From Margaritifera margaritifera (Eukaryota > Mollusca > Bivalvia > Unionida > Margaritiferidae), in contig JAQPZY010001569.1 of assembly GCA_029931535.1 (NCBI GenBank), forward strand, positions 1,085,001 to 1,149,000: 64,000 bases of DNA. The letters run 5' to 3'. Made by a program: the position numbers and the translations under genes. Under the pieces are notes generated by a model, which searched no databases, had not been told where the DNA came from, and saw only the letters and a program-made list of their open reading frames with translations. Shown piece by piece: positions 33,785 through 45,595 of the stretch (within the stretch, counting starts at the first letter, position 1; each line of letters begins with the position of its first letter).

Positions 33785-36700
33785 TGCGCGTAGAATCCAG
33801 TTCAGGTCAGGCTACGCCTGCTATCGTCAGTGACAGTAGATGGTACTACCTGCGACTGTAGACCAGAGGGGAAAGCCATACCTGGCTCCCTCTGCAAACT
33901 CCTTTCTGTTGAATTAGGCGGCCGAGCAGATATGCTCTTCCTCCGGCTGTGAACGCAGCTGGCAAGAGATGTTTGGACAGCGCAGGGCATTAGCTCAGGT
34001 GCAGTAGGAACTGAGGGCCATCCACTGCATCCGGACTCGTCTCCAGGCCTCTCGACATTGTTGTGCCACTTGATTCAGACATGACTGGACGAGAGAGTTA
34101 GGGCGACTAAGCTCAACTTTCCTTCACTTAAATCCAACTCACGCAAGTCGGGACATTATTCCACTGCCCCACCAGATACCTTCATGTCCTGTGGCGATGG
34201 GGAGCGGCAAAGCAGCAGGTGTGGATCCAATAGGAGCTGTAGCTGCAGACCTACGCATAGGCGGCTCAGGGCATACGGTCGCTTTTCACTAGACCGAAGC
34301 AGCAGTTGAACTCAATTCCGTAGCATGAGGAAGGGGCTGGAAAAGGTGCTTTAAACATTGCCTGCTTCAACTTAACCCTGGTCAGCATACTGCGGCTGAC
34401 GGGGATCCCACTTTAGCTGTCGAAAACCAAACAAGAAGACAAAAAGGTGAAGCAACTCACAATCGGTGCCTGGAACGTGCGCACACTAATAGACCAGATA
34501 CACCAGAGAGAAGAACAGCTCTAGTTGGTAAAAAACTGGCCAGATTCAACATCCAGATAGCAGCCCTGAGTGAAACTCTCCTGGCTGAGGAAGGACAACT
34601 CACTGAAGTAGGAGCCGGCTACATCTTCTTCTGAAGTGGAGCAAAGCGACGTGAAGCTGGTGTTGGGTTTGCCATAAAATCACAGCTAGTCAGCAAGCTC
34701 ACAAATCGCCCAAGGGGCGTGGATGACAGATTAATGCAAATGAGACTCCCACTGTCTGGAAAACGCCATGCAACTATCATCAGTGCCTATGCACCCACCA
34801 TGACCAATACAGATGAGATCAAGGACTATTGTTTATGAAGACGATGAGTCTCTTATCGCAGAAATACCGAAGGCATACAAGCTCATCATCCTTGGCGATT
34901 TCCATGCTAGAGTTGACACAGATCACCCGATATGACCAGGTGTCATTGGAAAAACATGGTTTCTGCAATTACAAAAAGAACGGACTCCCCCTACTGAGGA
35001 AATGCGCTGAATACGACATACTAATCACCAACACAGACTTCCGCTTGCCAAGACGTCTTGGATGTACCCACGCTCCAAGCACTATCATCTCAATGGCTAC
35101 GTCATCGTCAGGAGAAGAGACAGGCAGGATGTCCGTGTAACGAAGGCCATGAGAAGTGCAGAATGCTTAACTGACCACAGGCTCATAGTCTCCAAGCTCA
35201 ATATCCAGAGTCAGCCTAGCAGACGACCACAGACAAAAAACTACCCAAAATGTTTTATGTCTCCAAATTGAAACAGGAGAATGTGAAACATGCATTTATC
35301 GAAGAACCGTGCAGCCATCTATATACAATTGATATGAACTCAGAGAATGTCGAGGAAAACTGGGTATCCTTCAGAGATTCTGTGTACTCAGCTGTATCCA
35401 AACCCCTTGGTACCACCACGTGTAAAAACATCAAGATTGGTTTGATGAGAACGATGCTGCCATACATAGACTTCTGAATTAGAAACATGTTTAGAAGACA
35501 GCACTTCATTATCCAATAAAACAGCCTTCAACAATATCAAGAGGACTGTCCAATGCAAACTCAGTGGGTTGCAATTTCATGGCTGAGCAATAAGGCAGGT
35601 GAGATTAAATCCAATTCAGACAGAAATGACATAAAGCACTTTTGTGATGCTTTGAAGACAATCTATGGGCCACAGTCATCAGGAACATCTCCAATACTGC
35701 GTGCTGTCAGCACCACACTGCTCACTGACAAAGACAAAATACTTCAAAGATGGACAGAACACTTCAACAATATCCTCAATCAAAGGTCATCTATCAGTGA
35801 GGAGGTAATTGATTCACTTGCTGATCCTCAAACGCTGACTGAAACTGAGAAAGAGATTGACCTGCTGTCAAATGGCAAAGCGCCTGGAGCAGATGATATA
35901 CCAGCAGAAGTCTACAAAGCCGTAGGCTCGCACATGGCACAGAAACTGACTGAACTCTTCCACTCAATGTGGACTCAAGGAACTATACCCCAGGAGTACA
36001 AGGATGCATCCATCGTCCACTTGTACGAGCGGAAAGGCAACATACAATAATGCGACAACCATCGGGGCATCTCCTTGTTGTCAATAGCCGGCACAATCCT
36101 CGCCAGCATTCTAAATTGCCTTGTACATCATATCGATCAAGGGCTCCTGCCTGAGAGTCAGTGTGGCTTCAGGAAAGGACGTGGGACCACAGACATGGTG
36201 TTTGCAGTTCGTCAACTCCAGAAAAAATGCCAGAACTCCAACCTATACACGACATTCATCGAAATGACAAAAGCCTTATACACAGTCAGCCATGGGGGCC
36301 ATTGGAAGATCGTGGCAAAATTTAGTTGCCCAGAGAAATTCATCGTAATGTTTCAGCAATTCCATGATGGCACCCTCGCTCGTGTCGTGGACGACGGCGA
36401 GTGATCTGAACTATTCCCAGTCACCAATGGAGTCAAGCAAGGCTGTGTGTTGGCCCCAACCAACTTCAGCATGATGGTCTCTACCATGTTCACTAATGCT
36501 TTCCGTGACATTGACAAGCTCTTCTAATCTGAGGAGACCACTTGCGAAGACGAAGTTAAAGGAATTGACTGTTCGTGATCTATTTGCTGATGACTGTTCC
36601 CAGAATGCCAAATCTGAGTCTGATATGCAACACAGTATTGACCATTTCTCTTCAGCTTGTGACAATATCGGTCTCACAATCAGTATCAAGAAGACAGAAG

Positions 36701-37520
36701 TGATGCACCAACCTGAACCTGGAAAGCCTAATGTAGAGCCTACCATCACAGTAAATGGCCAAACCCTCCTGGCAGTGGACACGTTTACCTATCTCGGTAT
36801 CACACTATCACGTGCAGTCCACATCGATGATGAAACCAATGACAGAATTGCTTAAGCAAGTATGGCCTTTTGCAGACTACGCACAAATGTGTGGGAGCGC
36901 AGAGGCATCTGACTGCAAACAAAACTGAAGGTCTACAAAGCCATGATATTGACGACACTGCTGTATGAGTGCGAAACCTGGACAGTGAACAGACGCCATG
37001 CCAAGAAGCTTAACCATTTTTGCATGGGCTGCCTGATGAGGTTGAGATGGTCGGACAGGGTCGCAGACACTGAGATTCTCACACGCGCAGGCATTCCAAG
37101 CATCCAAACTCTGCTGATGAAATTGCAGTTGAGATGGGCAGGCCACGTAACTAGAATGTCAGACGAGCTACTACTAAAGAAGATCTCAGGGTGGACAGAA
37201 GAAACGTTCAACATTGACCCTGAATCTTGGGAAGATCTCGTTCAGTATCGCTCCACCTGGCGCAGTGTCATCCATACTGATGCTACAAACTTTGAATTGT
37301 GGAGAATTGCAGAGGCAGAGCAGAAGCGCGAGCAGCGTAAATCTCAGAACTGCAGCACGTCCCCTATTGATCAAACAAAAGCGGCATCTCCTGTCAAGCG
37401 TGGCACAAACACTTCAGAGCGCAAATTGGCCTGATCAGCCACTAACGAACTCACGTATACAAAACCACTTCGTGGTGGTCTTCGAACTCGAAGGACAAAC
37501 AACAACAGAACACTGTTCCT
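33785..37520 (+). mobile_element. Non-LTR retrotransposon (LINE), APE endonuclease type, near full length but broken
   Basis: The boundaries are marked by a jump to higher GC at about 33.785 kb and a return to AT-rich DNA at about 37.52 kb. A GC-rich leader of about 640 bp precedes the ORF. The ORF encodes an apurinic-type endonuclease followed by a reverse transcriptase, the two enzymes of target-primed reverse transcription. It is inserted within the region of decayed small ORFs, so it arrived after the older element or split it. I saw no clear target-site duplication or poly(A) tail at the end. The exact clade (RTE-related or another APE clade) is not resolved by eye. Confidence 0.85.
34427..37434 (+). 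pseudogene. LINE ORF: endonuclease-reverse transcriptase, multiple stops and frameshifts
   Basis: Endonuclease motifs in order: TIGAWNVRTL (34.46 kb), AALSETLLAEEGQLTEVGAG (34.56 kb), RREAGVGFAIKSQLVSKL (34.65 kb), IISAYAPTMTNTDE (34.78 kb), LIILGDFHARV (34.88 kb) and TDHRLIVSKL (35.17 kb). Reverse transcriptase: NGKAPGADDIPAEVYKA (35871-35921), GFRKGRGTTDMVFAVRQLQ (36.16 kb), a degraded block A (FIEMTKALYTVS where an FxD pattern is expected), VTNGVKQGCVLAPTNF (36.42 kb), the catalytic FADDC (36.58 kb), and FTYLGITLSR (36.79 kb). The C-terminal block RWAGHVTRMSDE (37.13 kb) is followed by a partial C2H2-like tail in another frame. Stops at about 34.63, 35.48, 36.05, 36.40 and 36.85 kb, with frameshifts between, make it inactive. 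Confidence 0.88.
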
Positions 37521-37877
37521 AGCTATCTGTTTTTCATGTAAATTCTCATGTACTAGTTGTTGTGCTCTATGTTTCATCTCTACATTTTTTAAAGTATTGT
37601 TTTATCAATGGCTCATGCTATTATTTCATCATGTTTCAAACCTTTGTTGGGAATCAATTTTTCATTCAAAGCTTTTTATTCACTATTCTCATAATTGCGG
37701 TGTTAACTTTCGCGGATGTTAGTGGAGCAACTATATCAGTGGCTAATTCATACTAACACAATCAAGCTGTTAAACAAACCGGCACAAGCTGAAACTGTTT
37801 CCATGTTTGACTGTAACTATTTCAGAGCTTTTTATACCGTTTTGTATTTCTTATCATGCATTTGTAATATTCAGGAT

Positions 37878-38135
37878 TCATGACCAAATCATTTTTTTTT
37901 TCTCTGTAACTCCTTGCAGACGTTGGCACTCTGCGGCAGAGCTTAAACTGTCTATTGTGAACTGGCTTAGTGAACTTAAAATGATCAGCTTCACAGCCTC
38001 TTCAATATCCATTGTTGATGGTGAACCTATTTTAAACTTCAATAGCCTCTTCAAAGGCATGCTATAGGCAGCAGTAAGAGCAGAGCTTAATGTCGCGTAA
38101 TAAATTATGTTGATACTGTTTTTTTTTCTCCCCAC
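37878..38135 (-). pseudogene. Unrecognised ORF, copy 1 of a tandem pair
   Basis: An 85-codon minus-strand frame: MGRKKNSINIIYYATLSSAL, then MPLKRLLKFKIG, STMDIEEAVKLIILSSLSQF and SSAAECQRLQG. A diverged second copy of the same segment lies just beyond it on the same strand (about 38190-38410). The product is unknown. Position suggests an accessory gene of the same decayed element as 27.5-33.7 kb, continuing beyond the inserted LINE. Confidence 0.4.
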
Positions 38136-38189
38136 ATGTTGTCATTTATTCAATATAATTTTGCACCCAGTTGTACGGTGTTATCAATT

Positions 38190-38410
38190 TTGTCAGGTAA
38201 AAAATCCACTCAATATTAAGTAGTCAATTGTGAACTGACTATGTGAAAATGGAATGATCATCTTCGCAATGTATCCACTAAATGGCCAAGCTTGATGGTG
38301 GACATATTGCCATTTTAAACAGCGTCTTCTTGAAAAGCATGGCGTTGGCAACTACGACAACTGATTTAAGTGCTGCATGATAAATAGTGCTGAAAATATT
38401 CTTGTTTCAC
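38190..38410 (-). pseudogene. Unrecognised ORF, copy 2 of a tandem pair
   Basis: Aligns with the preceding entry at DNA and protein level: TCAATTGTGAACTG versus TCTATTGTGAACTG, and GCATGATAAATAGTGCTGAA versus GCGTAATAAATTATGTTGAT. The reverse-strand reading gives a matching NQLS / AMLFKKTLFKMAI pattern with frameshifts. It is more decayed than copy 1. Confidence 0.45.
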
Positions 38411-38989
38411 CTGACATGTTGCTATTTATCAAGCGCATATGCTAGCCCACTGAAGACAGACTTAAAGTCATCTTAGACCATTTCAGGTATTGGGTTGGAT
38501 AAAGCACAGTTTGTATATTGCTGATGTGCCTTGATTAATTGTTCATTTTTTGTTTCAACACCTTTTACCACTGTGTACTGAAGAATTGAATCAACTTTAC
38601 GTTTTGTCTAAATAAAAAAATTTAAAAAAAAAAAAATGAAGGAGCGCATCACTACCTATCAAGTATATTGTGCTGTTTGAGCTTGTTTTATTGTAGTCAC
38701 GTAGTGTTACTTTAGCTAATTACATCATCTTGTTCGTTTTTCAGCTTTTTTTGTTGATGCCTGTCAACGTTTTCAAAGTTGCATACCAAGTGGAGCTCTA
38801 CCTGGGTCAATTTGACTTTTGTGGAGCTACCTTGTGAGGTTCTGTTTTAACCTTGATTTCATCTTGTTTTTTGTCTTGATCACCATCCATTTATTAGGCA
38901 ATGCGTTTGGAAGAAAAATGAACACTAGTTCAACACGAAAACCAGGGTAGTTGCAATGTTACAAGGTGTAGTATAATATATACTGAAAT

Positions 38990-39440
38990 TTAGTTGGATA
39001 TATAAAAGACGGAGTTTAGGACATGTACAAAGTGTGGTGAAGATAAATACCAATTGCAAACCAAGTCACAGTGCATATGACAAAACGTGGAGAGATGAAC
39101 ATAAGGGGCATAAAAAAACACATAAAAAGTAAGGAGATGACAACAAAGAACATCAAAGAGAATACAAGAAAAGTACATGAAGCAAAGATACTACAAGGAT
39201 GAAAACCATTGGATATCGAGTTTGCTAGGAACACGATTTTGTCAGCATTAAGAGACATATACCCTAAATTCTATATAGCTTGATGGTGTAAGTGATGATG
39301 ACCTTCATACTGACCGTGTGCCTCATTTGACCTGTCTGATCCAAATGACCAGAGAAAATGATGTCACTGGTCGAACACAAGACATATGACTGCCAGCGAA
39401 AGACATACAAATTCAATCAGGAAAAAGCAAGTGAATAAAT
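38990..39440 (+). other. Coding-like fragment with possible zinc-finger half
   Basis: Plus-strand pieces CTKCGEDKYQLQTKSQC (about 39.02 kb) and, in another frame, IRGIKKHIKSKEM and FARNTILSALRDIYPKFYIA (about 39.1-39.28 kb). The CxxC pair followed by a basic stretch could be a zinc finger. Minus-strand frames here (38990-39258) are Phe/Val/Leu-rich and look like shadows. Confidence 0.25.
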
Positions 39441-39449
39441 TAAAATAAA

Positions 39450-40280
39450 CAAACCCTCCTGTTCAAATAAACGTCTACGCATTTTTTAATGAAGAGAGTT
39501 ACATTGCAAATAAGCCACTTCCTGAGAAAGAGATATACTTTACCAAACAATTTGACAACACATCTGGTAAACTATCGATTTCATTACAGAAAATATATTC
39601 TATAGCTGAGCACAACGATATTTCTGGTGAACTAGTAAACAACATTTTCGTTTACGCCAATGACAAACAATAAATTCCCCATGGCTCCAATGGGTACTAA
39701 AACCTCGAGTTATACATAAAAAAAGTCAAAGAGAAAATGATTGGAAATGATGACAACGATGAAAGCATTGATGTTGAATGTTTTAAACACAACTCAAAAA
39801 AATTAGAGACACTCCAAGTAAAACTACAATGCTAAATTCATGTGATTAAAAAGCATAGAGAACTGTGCAAGCATCTACTGAATCAGATATAGTTTGTGGG
39901 GTTTTTTAAAACAAAAAATGTATACCTTTACCTGGATTGAATCAATAAAACGCAATTTTTTTTACAAAAGTACAGCAATGGTTATTATTGGTGTATACTC
40001 GAGTCTTTGTCACTAAAAAATGTGTTTCACGGTGATTTCGTTTCATGCAATATTAATCGTTATTCCAAGCAATTACAAAAGAATACTATGAACAGATTGG
40101 GAATCAGCATCAAGGATGAGGATGGCAAAGCGATAGATTTACAACATTCATGTAAAGTGTGTTTTTCTTCTAAAGTAAATACAAGGTTTGGAAAAATATC
40201 ACTTCGAGGTCCATGTGAACCTTTAGGCATTGAGACACAAGAGAAAGATACAACACTAGATAAAACAATAACTGTCACTT
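39450..40280 (+). pseudogene. Decayed gene, candidate capsid or structural protein
   Basis: Coding-like fragments in order: ANKPLPEKEIYFTKQFDNTS (39.51 kb), LVNNIFVYANDKQ (about 39.63 kb), LELYIKKVKEKMIGNDDNDE then SIDVECFKHNSKKLETLQVK (39.70-39.83 kb), KSTAMVIIGVYSSL (39.97 kb), and an open frame 40007-40282: VFHGDFVSCNINRYSKQLQK, NRLGISIKDEDGKAID, KVCFSSKVNTRFGK. The DEDGK-type turn near the C-terminus followed by beta-rich sequence would fit a jelly-roll capsid protein. That is an inference from general pattern, not a recognised family. Confidence 0.35.
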
Positions 40281-40369
40281 AGCCCGGAACAATAACCGTA
40301 TTGTCAATTCGGCAGATCCGGTAGAGATTTATGAGATTAATAAAACATCAGCAACCATACGAACTGATA

Positions 40370-40456
40370 TTCAAATACGTAAAACTTTAGAGAATACCAA
40401 TTTGAAAGACACCAAGACGTGTAAAGAACTTCAAATACGTAAAACTTTAGAGAATA
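40370..40456 (+). repeat. 27-bp exact direct repeat at 60-bp offset
   Basis: The 27-bp block beginning TTCAAATACGTAAAACTTTA occurs at 40370-40396 and 40430-40456. The 60-bp offset keeps the plus-strand reading frame (QIRKTLEN twice), which suggests an in-frame internal duplication in a coding ancestor. Confidence 0.9.
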
Positions 40457-40860
40457 AGAATTTTATGAAGTTAGGAATGTAGCCCTTTGCAAATTATTGA
40501 GTTGTGTTCCAAACTTCTGACTGTTCACCAACTTTTAATTTAGAAGTTACAAATATATCAGTCGTCAAATAACCAAATAGATTGATCCATACTTTTTTCT
40601 TCCTTGCTCTCTTCAATCTATTGCCGTGTCATGAGTGATTTTGTGTCCGTAAATACACTTTGTAACAACGTCAATCGAGTCTCTGATTTAATTTTATATG
40701 AAATACTTCCATATTCTAGTCTTAAGAGTGACGTGAAACCTTTCCACTACATACGCTTTTTTGTCTGAGTAATCTGAAAAAAGTAATGTTTTCTTTTTCC
40801 TTCAAATCCTTAACGCTTTTGTTGTAAAACTCTTTTCACACATTAAACTGTATCTTTTCA

Positions 40861-41016
40861 GACTTTGGCTCCTTGAAGATTTCTCTGAAAGCATTTAGGA
40901 GCTTTCAATAAATCAACAGGAACTCCGTCGTCAAATGGAACTTTTAGTAATTTGCAACGTTTCTTCAATCCTTTGAAACGTGTTATTGACTTCAGAATTA
41001 TGTCAAATTTTGTCAT
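40861..41016 (-). pseudogene. Short basic ORF, decayed
   Basis: A minus-strand start at 41016 gives about 51 codons: MTKFDIILKSITRFKG, then LKKRCKLLKVPFDDGVPVDL and CFQRNLQGAKV, then a stop. Further minus-strand coding-like sequence follows to about 40.55 kb (DTKSLMTRQ, EESKEEKSMDQSIWLFDD) in broken frames. The family is unknown. Confidence 0.3.
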
Positions 41017-41029
41017 GCCTGCGGCTGAT

Positions 41030-42340
41030 TAAAACATGGCTGTTTCATACACTGTGTCATCATGTGCTGTTTTCAATCGAACTTTGTTTTCCATAAATTA
41101 TATCTTTATTTTTGGAATCATTGTAGATTGATCCTGTAAAGTTTAGGAGATCTTCGAACTGTACCGTAAATTTAGCCGAATACAAAATGTGTGTATTTAC
41201 TCATATTAAATACTGATTGAAAAAAATTTCTATATGTTCTAATTGTGCTTATCACGATTTTATCATCATTGATTGTAATCTGTAAATATTTATGTTCAAT
41301 AAAGCATTGCAAGACATCATTTTATGTATGAAATTGACACGTCATCATTTGTATTCTCATGGACATTATTTTGTAACACAGTTAGCTGTGACCATACTTT
41401 CGTACAATCCAAACTTGTAAATAAGTGCACGTTATCTTTTGTTACTGAGATCTTTTCATGTTACACACGTGAAATAGTGTATCACCTCTCTGAAAACTGT
41501 TGAATCTTTCACAATATGGCTTTGTGCCATTATGTTGGATGCGCAAATAACATTCATTTTTATTTTCCGCTCTACTCAATATACAATAAATAGATTATAA
41601 TACTGTCTAGGAAAGCGATTGTGTGATATTGAAGTTTTCAAGTGTCCTAAATATGTTCTCGTATAGGTTTAAAAGGATGTTTAAACCAGTTTTAACATGA
41701 TGACTGTTTTAGGATTATCTATACGTATATTACTCCTTTTTTTACTTATTTGTTGCTTAGAATAAATAAAATGATAAAAACCTCTTTGATTTTAAATCTG
41801 TATAGTCATTTTTCTACAACTTTTCTCTCAGATTAGATACCCAGTTCCAGCATGAGTGATAGTATTCGCATGAAAGGTTCCAATTTTTCTTCCTAAAAAA
41901 CCTAATGATGTCAAAGGTTGTGTCAATATTTGGTACAATCATAATATGATAATCTACACATTTATAGTTGTATTATAGACCAGGTATTCGACCCATTTAG
42001 CAAGAGGTGTTTTCATGATTATGATGATGATGATCCCCTACTACCATTCACTACCTACACTACTACTACTACTCATAACAATAGTAGTAATTCTGGGACT
42101 GCTAAGCAGGGCTTCGTTAGTCACTGGTATCAACTTAAAGTGCATCAGCAAGGGGCATGGTTATACGCTAACAAGTCCTTATTTCAGAATAAAAGTGTGT
42201 GTTTTATAATCATCTTCACATTGAACGGTAGTTTTTACATTATACGTAGTGCATTGTATCGTATATGCGGTAGATGTATTATTATCTTCGGTCCATTTAA
42301 CATTATATGAGGTTACTTTGCAATTATGTGTGGTAGATAA
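41030..42340. other. Unannotated AT-rich sequence
   Basis: No gene is recognised. Short trinucleotide runs (ATG/TGA and ACT) occur near 42015-42075. Confidence 0.5.
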
Positions 42341-42342
42341 TA

Positions 42343-42344
<2 letters not shown>

Positions 42345-42427
<83 letters not shown>
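42345..42427. repeat. (CT)n(AT)n compound microsatellite
   Basis: CT run (42345-42374) followed by an AT run. It is followed by a region rich in the word ATTATATG/TTATGTG (to about 42620) that may be an old degenerate repeat. Confidence 0.97.
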
Positions 42428-42430
<3 letters not shown>

Positions 42431-42888
42431 TAGTGCAACGAGCAATATATGTGGTACTTCTTGTTTTATACAAATATTCATTATATGATGTGGATATTTC
42501 TTTATATGCGGTGGATAGCTCATTATTTGTGGCGAAGAAAACATTATGTGCAGTGCTTGTCAATTAATAATGTTGAGTGCAATGTACGTTATATGTGGTC
42601 CATTCAACTTTATATGCGGTGCTTTCAACATTATGATGATGAGGTAGCTACTTTCGGAGACTCATACGGACAAGACCAATAAGGACCAAGATAAGACTTA
42701 TAAGTAGGGGAACATTTGTAGAGTACACTGTAAGAAATGTCGTCTGACATGTTGAAGTCCGCCCTGGACGATATGACTTGAAACGATGCTTCAGCGTTTG
42801 TTTTTGTTTTCTAGGGGTGGGGGTGGGGGTGGATGAAAGGGTTGATGACAATGTATTTGGAATGTTGACAGCTGCAGATTTGTCGTGA

Positions 42889-43073
42889 ATGGGAATTGAT
42901 ACTATTGGTGACAGAGTGCGTTTAAGGGGAATTGATACTATTGGTGACAGAGTGCGTTTAAGGGGAATTGATACTATTGGTGACAGAGTGCGCTTAAGGG
43001 GAATTGATACTATTGGTGACAGAGTGCGTTTAAGGGGAATTGATACTATTGGTGACAGAGTGCGTTTAAGGGG
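42889..43073 (+). repeat. 36-bp tandem repeat, 5 near-identical copies
   Basis: Five units of 36 bp (AATTGATACTATTGGTGACA then GAGTGCGTTTAAGGGG). Only one substitution is evident (GCGCTTAA in the third). The near-identity implies recent expansion. The unit is in frame, so a 71-codon ORF with a 12-residue period (GIDTIGDRVRLR) spans it. I see no evidence that it is translated. Confidence 0.95.
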
Positions 43074-43079
43074 AAAAAA

Positions 43080-45030
43080 TGTGAAGGGCCAAATCGGCGG
43101 ATAGTGTCATGACTTCAGATATGGGAGCCTGACCAATTTCAAGTTGTTACCTGTTTGGCTCTACATACCCTTTAAATTAATCTGCATATTAATATTTAAA
43201 AAAAAGAAAAAAGAAAATATTGAAAATTTGTTAATAGATCACAACTAATCTATGTAACCCGGTTTAAATTTTGCTGTTTTATTATTAATAAATGCATTAT
43301 TTCTTGGTCTAATCTATTTTGAGAAAGATTTTGATAATCATTGTCTAGGTTTATCTACTCACGTGACCGCATTCATATGTATTTCCCACGGTCTGTTATT
43401 TCAGTTATGTGAAGTAAAGTACAATCTATATTTGTATATACCATTTCTTTTAGTAAAGGTGTATCTTAAGCAAAGCGTTTATAACATTTCATTTATAATT
43501 TGTAGTGTTGAAATTTCATGATCGATCATCGATTGAACCAACTGACCGGTCCAGATGAGAGCCACTGTGTGCTTTTCTTTCATATTGTAAATAAAAATTT
43601 ATCTCCGATAAACATTTAAAAAAAACAACGTGTTTTGACAGAGTTTAGTAATCGTAAACGTACGCAGAACAGCACGTTATGTGCTCTCTTTGTTATGACG
43701 ATGTTCTCACGTGCAATCTCGTCACGAGGCATATGATTCAATAAAATACGAATATTTTATATTAATAAAGTCAACAGATGTGGATTTTTTGGTGTAATTT
43801 AAGGACCTTATTTTGTGAACAAGTGTCATTATATCATGACGAATACAACAGGCCACTATATTTAACATGACGGACTGAAGGTCTTTGTTCCTAAATATCC
43901 CTGTTCCCATTATGAACAAGACCATGCTTCTGGTTGAGTAAGTTTCAGTTGAAACAGGCACCTATGGTAATCAGCGACATCTGTTTGTGTTGTATTAAGT
44001 TCGAACCTTTATGAGAAGTTGTCGATAGTCGTACAAAAAAGTGTTGTCCCTCCTTTCTATCAGATCGCAAATAAAAATTACTATCGCTTAAAAAAGAGTA
44101 AAAAAAGAAGTATTTGGATAGAGTTCTGGACTTATCTGTAATATAGCTTTCATTTTTACAACAACAACAAAATTCACTCTCGCGTCTAAAAATGTCTTTC
44201 AAACTTTGGTCTTTGTAGGGGAGAATCTAGGGATTGGGTTGGGTGGAGCGGCGGTAGGGTTAGCCATTCCCCCCCCCTCCCCCCAACAACAAAAACAAAT
44301 AAAAAAAACAAAAACACAGTAAGCTCGAAACAACCAGAACGTTTCCTAGATGGTTAAAAGTACGCACAGGAAACGCTTAAAATGCAGGAGCTTATGGAGC
44401 TCCCACTACGGGTTCCATCCCACAGACCCCTCGCCTACTTGTTTAAATCCCTCCCCCACCCCCACCCCTCCAGACGATATTTCTGGATCGGCCTCTGCTT
44501 TGAAGTTTTATTTATCAACCACAATGGGTTTTTTTCAACCTTTAATAAGGTACTCACACAAACCGGTATCATTACAGTCCTTTTCTGATTGAAACGAGAC
44601 AAGTGACGAGGTTAAAGTCTTTTCCGTGGTTATGTTTGATGCCCCCCCCCCCAAAAAAAAGAAAAAAAGAATGTAAAGGTGTTCCACCCCCAATACCTAC
44701 GTAGTTTTTAATAACTTAATACAAATGACCCACAATCCGCAGTCACACCCGTGCTTTATTAATAAGTGACGATGTTAAAATGTATTTTCCGTGGTTATTT
44801 CTTTGATGCACCTTGATTGGCCATAAAATTGAAATAGCTTGAAAATTACATGTCAAATCTGCAAATTGTAGAGCTTATACATGTTCATTTGTGAGCACAA
44901 ACTTGTACATGTACATTTGGCAACTGGAAAGTCTCAGTCATAATTTCGTTCATGCTATATTTAGCTTCTTCTGAAACAACTTGTTATCAGGGTAGATTGA
45001 ACATTGAATACAAGGCCACCAGTCTCCTAT
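43080..45030. other. Unannotated sequence
   Basis: No gene is recognised. A diverged direct repeat occurs at about 44598-44643 and 44762-44812 (TTTTCCGTGGTTAT shared, about 165 bp apart). C-rich runs occur near 44270-44285 and 44642-44652. Confidence 0.5.
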
Positions 45031-45035
45031 GTTCC

Positions 45036-45595
45036 ACAAAATGCTATGACGAGAAAACCGTGAGAGTGACGTTTCAGTTATGTGCGAGTGGGATCTAGAA
45101 TGCAGACGAAACGGTTAGCTGTTCGATTAAAATGGACATTTGTCAAATATGTATCACGTTTCGAAAATCTAAAATGGGATTCGACTCATGTATCGATTTT
45201 CATTTGTTGTCTCTGAACAAACTGCCAGATGTGAAGATTTGGTCACGATATTTCTCGTGAAATAGAGCGATATCTGTTTGAGTATTTGTGAGTGTTGAGG
45301 TATTATGTATATACATGTATGTTACCTCTTCGGCTTATTTAGTTTCATATGACTTAACTTCATGAGAAAGATCAGCACCAAAACTTTACACTTCACACAT
45401 TTTATTGTCTGAGAGAACTGCAGAAAAATGATGAACGAGTCGAATCATATTCTTGGATTTTCAAAACTTTTTAACAATATAGAGAGATGTCCATTTAAGT
45501 TGGACAACTAAATTTTTCGTCTGCATTCGAGATCCACTCGCACATAAATGAAAGGTTCCACTCACGGTTTTCTCGTCATATCATTTTGCGATTGA
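45036..45595. mobile_element. Foldback (hairpin) element, about 560 bp
   Basis: Long inverted arms: CAAAATGCTATGACGAGAAA near 45037 pairs with TTTCTCGTCATATCATTTTG near 45592. TGCGAGTGGGATCTAGAATG pairs with CATTCGAGATCCACTCGCAC. AAAATGGACAT pairs with ATGTCCATTT, and GATTCGACTC with GAGTCGAATC. The loop is near 45290. There is no coding sequence. It is consistent with a MITE or foldback element. The target-site duplication is not obvious. Confidence 0.8.

Noticed and set aside
42179..42563. Minus-strand frames of 79-121 codons
   Set aside because: They are carried by a CT/AT microsatellite (IYIYIY and RERERE tracts) and low-complexity flanks.
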